Assembly: GCA_016765265.1 (NCBI GenBank)
Contig: JAESQG010000169.1
Span: forward strand, 3,460-14,056
Length of the DNA stretch: 10,597 bases
Reading direction: 5' to 3'
From: Pseudomonadales bacterium
GTDB taxonomy: Bacteria; Pseudomonadota; Gammaproteobacteria; Pseudomonadales; DC-out160
Part shown: in pieces, positions 6,215-10,597 of the stretch
Layout: each line of letters begins with the position of its first letter
Position numbering within the stretch: the stretch's first letter is position 1
Translations under genes and position numbers: made by a program
The notes under the pieces: model-generated
What the model saw: only the letters and a program-made list of their open reading frames with translations
Told to the model about the DNA's origin: nothing
The model's database searches: none

Positions 6215-7885
6215 CTAGAAAGCGGCCTCATATCTCACGCCTAGATTGTAATGATGGTCGCTGACATTAGCTAATCCAAGATTTGTTTCATATTCGAAAA
6301 AACCCGAGATACCCCCTGTATAAACTACAGAGGCACCTATGCCGAGCTGAAAGTAATCTGAATCCTCACCATCAGCATCCACATCAAACCCGGTGGCAGA
6401 GGAGTCGTTGGCAAAGTGGGCGGCAGCAGAATTAGTGCTATCTTTAAACTCATGTATCCAGGCCAGGCGGGCTTGAGGAATAAGTACATACCGCTTGGTA
6501 TTGATCACATAGGTCGCTCGACTTCCTATGTTACCTCGCAATGAAGACGCACTGCGACCAGCAAATGCAATCTCCCAGCCATTGCCATTGCTCTCGGTAT
6601 AAGCATCGATATTGGTTTTGGCATAGTCGATACTACTATAGGGGCTAATGGTTATTGCCCCTCGGTTGTAGTCCATGCTGCTGGCAATAGATAAAAATAG
6701 TTGGTCATGGTCTGTATCGCTGCGAGCTGCGGAACTGAAGGTACTCCCGATATCGGTACTCTCATCATACACGATGTTTCTGAAACTTTTAAAATCTCCC
6801 CAACCATAACCCACATAGGCATCCATATAGTATTTTTGATAATAGTAGGTACCAAATAACATAACTGTGGAAGAATCAGTTTCCGTCGCTCCACCATTGT
6901 TATCAAAATCAACCTCGTCATTGGAAAAACCATATGCTACGCCAACGATGGTTCGTGAGTTGATCCGATAATCGGTACCCAGAGTAATACCGGTCGCTTC
7001 CCATTCATATCCTGATTCGTTGCTGGTGGCATCTCTTTCGCCAGTAGCAAAATTTCCATTGATAAAAAGCCCTAATTTCTCGAAGGGGTCATTGCCACTA
7101 TCCTTGTTGTCTGGAGAGTTATTACCTGCAGAACCGCCTTGATGTTTGATCCCCAACAACAATTCAATCACTTTCCCCGGAATTTTTTCGCCGTTAAAGA
7201 TAAGCGCTAATCCGCCAGCACTCACCTTTGGTCCGCCATTTTTAATCTCTGATAGCCTCTGTTCTATATTGCTGCCCTGTCCTTTGGTAAAGTTGAGAGT
7301 CGTATCTGTCTGAGAGGCAATTTCTTCTGGTGCGATTTGTTGCAGGGCGATGGCTAAAAGGTCTGTTTGTCCGTTGGCGGCCAGTTGAAAAAGCGCATTA
7401 CAGCGGGCTAGAACATCAATTAGAGTCGCGTTTAAGCTGTTTTCTTGCTCTTCAAGAGCACGACAAAAAGTGTCTAAAGCATTGGCTATGGAACGTTGGT
7501 TCGAGTTAGTGGCGAAGCTAGGTAAGTTGACTTGCAGAAATTCAATAGTAACAGTGGCCGTGGCCGTTTCACCGTTATCATCTGTGATGGTATAGGTGAA
7601 GCTGTCATTGCCAGTGAAATCGGCAAAGGGTTTATATTCGATACTACGATTGTCACCCGATATGGTCGCGGTGCCACCACTAGCGGTGCTAACTGAGGTC
7701 ACCGTTAGGTTGTCACCGTCTGGATCCGTATCATTATCTAGGACATTAATGACTAAATCGAAACCATCTGTTCGTTGGCGACTATCGTTGACTGCGTTCG
7801 GTGGAGCGGCAAGAACATTAAATGATAAACAGACCGAGTAAAATGCAGTAAAAATGAGTGCTAGAGAGCGCTTAATATTTAACAC
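6215..7885 (-). CDS. Autotransporter with short passenger: cadherin-like domain plus outer-membrane beta-barrel
   Basis: This 556-residue protein has a signal peptide (about 1-27, cleavage after VLAA) and one Ig-fold domain of the cadherin-like/tandem-95 type (about 28-118), with the diagnostic VLDNDTDPDGD (48-58), YKPFADFTGNDSFTYTI and DDNGE pattern. A linker of about 130 residues follows, with two cysteines (C141, C162) and an APEEIA motif (185-190) that I associate with this class of proteins. Residues about 268-556 form an autotransporter barrel: alternating aromatic beta-strands ending in RYEAAF with a terminal Phe, the usual signal for outer-membrane insertion. The passenger is unusually small for a type V system and carries no visible enzyme domain, so it is more likely a surface display or adhesion module. 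The start is GTG at 7885, with AGAGGA six bases upstream. It is 78 bp downstream of the RCC1/Calx-beta gene on the same strand, so the two may be co-expressed. Confidence 0.9.
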   Translation of the reverse strand: MLNIKRSLALIFTAFYSVCLSFNVLAAPPNAVNDSRQRTDGFDLVINVLDNDTDPDGDNLTVTSVSTASGGTATISGDNRSIEYKPFADFTGNDSFTYTITDDNGETATATVTIEFLQVNLPSFATNSNQRSIANALDTFCRALEEQENSLNATLIDVLARCNALFQLAANGQTDLLAIALQQIAPEEIASQTDTTLNFTKGQGSNIEQRLSEIKNGGPKVSAGGLALIFNGEKIPGKVIELLLGIKHQGGSAGNNSPDNKDSGNDPFEKLGLFINGNFATGERDATSNESGYEWEATGITLGTDYRINSRTIVGVAYGFSNDEVDFDNNGGATETDSSTVMLFGTYYYQKYYMDAYVGYGWGDFKSFRNIVYDESTDIGSTFSSAARSDTDHDQLFLSIASSMDYNRGAITISPYSSIDYAKTNIDAYTESNGNGWEIAFAGRSASSLRGNIGSRATYVINTKRYVLIPQARLAWIHEFKDSTNSAAAHFANDSSATGFDVDADGEDSDYFQLGIGASVVYTGGISGFFEYETNLGLANVSDHHYNLGVRYEAAF

Positions 7886-7891
7886 GGATAT

Positions 7892-7897
7892 TCCTCT
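7892..7897 (-). promoter_or_regulatory. Ribosome binding site supporting the GTG start of the autotransporter
   Basis: On the minus strand AGAGGA lies six bases before GTG at 7883-7885. The match and spacing are good, and a clear signal peptide follows directly, so the non-ATG start is well supported. Confidence 0.75.
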
Positions 7898-7913
7898 GAA
7901 TTGAATTAGTTAT

Positions 7914-7947
7914 TTCGTTGCTTATGTTAATTCGTTGATGATGTTAA
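7914..7947. repeat. 17-bp tandem repeat, two copies
   Basis: TTCGTTGCTTATGTTAA (7914-7930) is followed directly by TTCGTTGATGATGTTAA (7931-7947) with three mismatches, and then by TTC, which begins a third copy. It occupies most of the 78-bp gap between the RCC1/Calx-beta gene and the autotransporter. I see no hairpin terminator in this gap, which leaves read-through between the two genes possible. Confidence 0.75.
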
Positions 7948-7963
7948 TTCTTAATGGCAACGA

Positions 7964-10597
7964 TTACTGTAACTGATAATTCCAACATATTAACTCGTCA
8001 TCATCCAGTGCGCACATTTGTGCGTCATTCATGGTTATCTCTACTGGTCTTGACACTCGGGGTACGGTTAGGAGATCTACTCGTCCTTGCTGATACGTCC
8101 AGCAGGTAATTGCGCTGTCTTTGTTTAATGCACAAACACCGAAGCGACTGGTCTTGATTGAGAGCACAGAATCTAATTTAGGTGTGGCCATTTGGACAAG
8201 ATCATAATTTGTGGTGCCACCCATCCAGCATTTGGCAATACCCGCATCGCTAACGCAAGTTAAAGGCCCGCGGAAATACTGTGAGTCGATATAGCTGGTA
8301 GCGACGGATAGTATCGGTAATACCAAGGTGTCTGGAATGGTACTTTCTACAAGTTTGTCCCTAAAAAAGTGGAAACAGGCGAGTAAATCTGTGTTGTCGA
8401 CACCAAAGATAAATGAGACGCAGTTGTTTAAACCCACCGCCATATGGGTCACTCTTCCCAGTTGACCGAGAAGTAGGTTGTTGACTTCGTTGTTTTGCAC
8501 ATTCCAACAATTTAAAACTTCAATACCATCACTACGGTAAAAGCTACAAGCATCGGCAAAGTCAATTTCCAGGTCCGTATTAGGGTCTACGCGGCTCACT
8601 TCTATCATAGGTGGTGAGTCGAACCTAGGCATCAGAGGGGTGATGACTTCGCCTCTAGCACCAAACATCCAGCAAGTAGGGATGGTGCTTATTGAGTTGC
8701 CCATGCAGGTGTATCTGCCGTTTTTGACCCATTCGGGGTCTTTGACTTGTGGGCTGTTGTTACTAAAATCTGTTCCCCAGCAGGTATTGATTACATCACC
8801 ATAGACATTAACTGTAATGGCGCAATTGGGCACGAATTGGCTATCAGTTGAAAGCTCAGCACTCAGCACCAAGGTTTCATGATTGGTTTGTCCCTTATCG
8901 TTCAGGCCCCAGCAGCGTACCCCCTCTTGATCCAGTGCGCAGCTGTGGAAGTATCCGGTGCCTACTAGAGTTGGACTGTTGAGTGTTGGGACGGTGCGCT
9001 CACCATAAATGTTGCTACCCGAACAAGCCACCCGATTATTTATCAGTATGCAGGCATGAGATTCACCGGCGTCCACATGATCCATGTTGGTAAAGTTGCT
9101 AAATTCTGCGCTGGTTTCTCCCCGGCAATTAACCCGGACACCGTCGCTTTCATACTGGACGCAGAAGTGTAGACCGCCGGCCTGAACGTCGATGGGTTGG
9201 GCGTAGCTTATATTGTTAAAGTTCCATACCCAGGAGCTTTCCGTACCGAAACATTTTAAAATATTGTCGTCAAATGCACAGATATAGTCCTCTCCTGCTG
9301 CCAACAACCAGGGCGACTGGATATCATCTCTCGTTATCCATTGTAGTTTCGGATCGGTGGTTCTCGTTCCCCAACAACTAATGCCAAATCGGTCTAGCGC
9401 ACAGGCGAATTGATCCCCAACGACAACTTGCGTGACCTCCGTCAGCGCCGGTATATTGTCGACTATGCTAGTGTCTGTTCCCCAGCAGACCACTCGATTG
9501 CTCTCCGATATTGTATCGAGAACACAACTAGCGTTAGCACCAGAATCAATTTGTGTAGGCAGGGTTAGATTGGGTACTAGAATAATATTGTTATCAAAAC
9601 CTTGTCCCCAACACTCGACGCCCGCATCGTCTAGTAGGCAAGAGTGACTTTTACCTAAACCAAATTGGGGTTCGATATCATCGATAATCTCAAATCCGTA
9701 GTCGTAATCTCCCGTGGAAGCATTAGTTGGGTTGGACAAGTAAATTTGAATTATCTCAGGTCGCTCCACTATTTGGTCATTGATAATGTTAAAACGCAGC
9801 GCTGCATTTGTTTGACCGGGTGCAAAGGTGATGGTACCGGTTGTGCCACTCGTATCCACTGTAACCTGTGCTGTGTTTTGTAGGCTAAAATCCTGATTGA
9901 CATTGGCTGTTGTCTCTAGAGCGAAATCCACGGTGACTTCAGTTTGTCCATCCGTATAGGCCTGGCTAAGCGACACATTCACTGCTCTGACAACGTCTGA
10001 TTCCAGCGTAGGAGGAGGATTAGTGTCTGTAGGTAGTGACACCACTGGAAAGTCGTTATTGAGGATAAACAGAGAGTAGCTCGTGTTAATACCTAGCGGG
10101 GCATTAACCGGATTCAATAGGTCGATAGTGATGTCTTCAGTGGGTTCGAGGAGGAGATCGTCGAACAAACTCAGACTAATATTCGCAGATCGAGAGCCGG
10201 CCGGAATAGTGAGGGTAGTGCCGGTTTGATTAATGTAGTCTCCGCCTTCTCCCTCAGAAGCTGAGCCGCTAAATTGAAGACCTACCGTGACGTTTTCCAG
10301 TAGTGTGGCACCCATGTCAACGGTCACCTCGTAGTTGTCCACGTTGGCCTCTGTTAACTCCGCGCTAGTAATGGTAAACGCCAGGCTGGCGGTATCATTA
10401 TCTTCAATGGTCATGGAATATCTTGTTGTGGCTCCGAGGCTGTAGGCGATGTTATTACTCAAATCTAAAATAATTGTTTCATCGTTTTCATCGAGCTGAT
10501 CATCAACGATGGCAATGCTGACTGGGTTACTGGTGATGGCGCCGGGGGCAAAATCAAAGACGCCTGTTTGTAATGAGTAATCCGACGGTTGCGATGC
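7964..10597 (-). CDS. Large secreted Calx-beta/RCC1-like repeat protein (5' end outside window)
   Basis: The frame is open to the right edge, giving at least 877 residues; the N-terminus and any signal peptide are missing. Numbering from the first codon in the window, residues 1-68, 69-183 and 184-308 are successive Calx-beta-type domains with typical acidic segments such as DDQLDENDE and DDLLLEPTED, a domain known from extracellular, calcium-binding proteins. Residues about 310-877 are RCC1-like repeats, each with two cysteines in a pattern like HSC-x-LD-x-x-G-x-x-CWG. I count 14 pairs and no unpaired cysteine in the segment; RCC1 folds are seven-bladed propellers, so 14 suggests two. Repeats 1-3 and 7 are canonical, 8-14 more diverged. 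No sorting domain is visible at the C-terminus, which ends in the last repeat. A TTG at 10462 is an internal Leu codon, not the start. Binding or structural roles at the cell surface are likely; no catalytic motif is seen. Confidence 0.88.
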   Translation of the reverse strand, partial: ASQPSDYSLQTGVFDFAPGAITSNPVSIAIVDDQLDENDETIILDLSNNIAYSLGATTRYSMTIEDNDTASLAFTITSAELTEANVDNYEVTVDMGATLLENVTVGLQFSGSASEGEGGDYINQTGTTLTIPAGSRSANISLSLFDDLLLEPTEDITIDLLNPVNAPLGINTSYSLFILNNDFPVVSLPTDTNPPPTLESDVVRAVNVSLSQAYTDGQTEVTVDFALETTANVNQDFSLQNTAQVTVDTSGTTGTITFAPGQTNAALRFNIINDQIVERPEIIQIYLSNPTNASTGDYDYGFEIIDDIEPQFGLGKSHSCLLDDAGVECWGQGFDNNIILVPNLTLPTQIDSGANASCVLDTISESNRVVCWGTDTSIVDNIPALTEVTQVVVGDQFACALDRFGISCWGTRTTDPKLQWITRDDIQSPWLLAAGEDYICAFDDNILKCFGTESSWVWNFNNISYAQPIDVQAGGLHFCVQYESDGVRVNCRGETSAEFSNFTNMDHVDAGESHACILINNRVACSGSNIYGERTVPTLNSPTLVGTGYFHSCALDQEGVRCWGLNDKGQTNHETLVLSAELSTDSQFVPNCAITVNVYGDVINTCWGTDFSNNSPQVKDPEWVKNGRYTCMGNSISTIPTCWMFGARGEVITPLMPRFDSPPMIEVSRVDPNTDLEIDFADACSFYRSDGIEVLNCWNVQNNEVNNLLLGQLGRVTHMAVGLNNCVSFIFGVDNTDLLACFHFFRDKLVESTIPDTLVLPILSVATSYIDSQYFRGPLTCVSDAGIAKCWMGGTTNYDLVQMATPKLDSVLSIKTSRFGVCALNKDSAITCWTYQQGRVDLLTVPRVSRPVEITMNDAQMCALDDDELICWNYQLQ
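7967..9667 (-). other. Array of 14 cysteine-paired RCC1-like repeats
   Basis: Within the large secreted protein, cysteine pairs fall at residues 320/329, 358/371, 399/408, 440/449, 479/491, 516/525, 553/562, 592/606, 631/642, 684/697, 726/741, 781/790, 822/832 and 862/871, counting from the window edge. Most repeats are 37-42 residues apart; two intervals are longer (53 and 55), implying loop insertions in the second half. Each pair brackets a predicted beta-hairpin, so a disulfide within each blade is likely. This would suit an oxidising extracellular setting and is unlike the eukaryotic nuclear RCC1. Confidence 0.8.
9671..10597 (-). other. Calx-beta domain array (at least two full, one partial)
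   Basis: The N-terminal part of the visible protein holds three Calx-beta-like units. Each has a DY- or DF-type strand, a TIPAG/TFAPG/DFAPG turn, an acidic D-x-x-x-E-x-x-E segment and a terminal strand ending in EDND, NNDF or DDIE. The first is cut by the window edge, so more copies may lie upstream. The third is more diverged and is preceded by a proline-rich stretch. These domains usually bind calcium in extracellular adhesins. Confidence 0.75.

Noticed and set aside
6001..6231. Open frame on the minus strand overlapping the binding-protein gene and the 13-bp repeat
   Set aside because: It is an alternative frame of the binding-protein start region and a low-complexity repeat, with no recognisable protein pattern.
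10460..10462. TTG as start codon of the RCC1/Calx-beta gene
   Set aside because: The frame continues without a stop to the window edge and the upstream residues complete a Calx-beta domain, so this codon is an internal Leu.
6215..10597. Two-partner secretion system
   Set aside because: The autotransporter barrel has no POTRA domains and the large protein shows no visible TPS domain, although its N-terminus is outside the window.

Overview
The window reads as a chromosomal stretch from a Gram-negative bacterium, most likely a marine-type gammaproteobacterium. The grounds are a C-terminal autotransporter beta-barrel, Sec signal peptides, a HAMP-type hybrid histidine kinase, a family 3 periplasmic binding protein and a large extracellular Calx-beta protein. 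This placement is inferred from gene content; no rRNA or other taxonomic marker is present. I see no tRNA, rRNA, CRISPR array, insertion sequence or phage gene.

Layout, left to right. (1) 46-2025, minus strand: two genes 39 bp apart, probably one transcript. The first is an inner-membrane or periplasmic coiled-coil protein with an alpha/beta-hydrolase-like C-terminus whose nucleophile serine is replaced by glycine. The second is a small exported protein that I do not recognise. (2) 2026-2811: a long divergent intergenic region with a 13-bp perfect hairpin, a 12-bp tandem repeat and several palindromes. (3) 2812-5244, plus strand: a hybrid sensor histidine kinase with two receiver domains and no HPt domain. 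(4) 5280-6074, minus strand: a family 3 periplasmic solute-binding protein, convergent with the kinase and separated from it by a 19-bp tandem repeat. (5) 6215-7885, minus strand: a short-passenger autotransporter with one cadherin-like/tandem-95 domain. (6) 7964 to the right edge, minus strand: a very large secreted protein with Calx-beta domains followed by 14 cysteine-paired RCC1-like repeats. Its 5' end lies beyond the window.

The right half (5280-10597) looks like a cell-envelope and extracellular region transcribed leftwards: RCC1/Calx-beta protein, then autotransporter, then binding protein. The gaps of 78 and 140 bp mean co-transcription is possible but unproven. The kinase has no adjacent stand-alone response regulator or HPt protein, so it probably signals to partners elsewhere.

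The most notable features are the 14 paired-cysteine repeats, which number exactly two sets of seven and suggest two tandem disulfide-stabilised beta-propellers; the hydrolase-like protein with a degenerate nucleophile elbow; and short tandem duplications (12 to 19 bp) in nearly every intergenic gap. Two long open frames appear to begin at TTG codons that I do not accept as starts. One is internal to a gene running past the window edge, and the other lies inside a hairpin upstream of an ATG with a good ribosome binding site.
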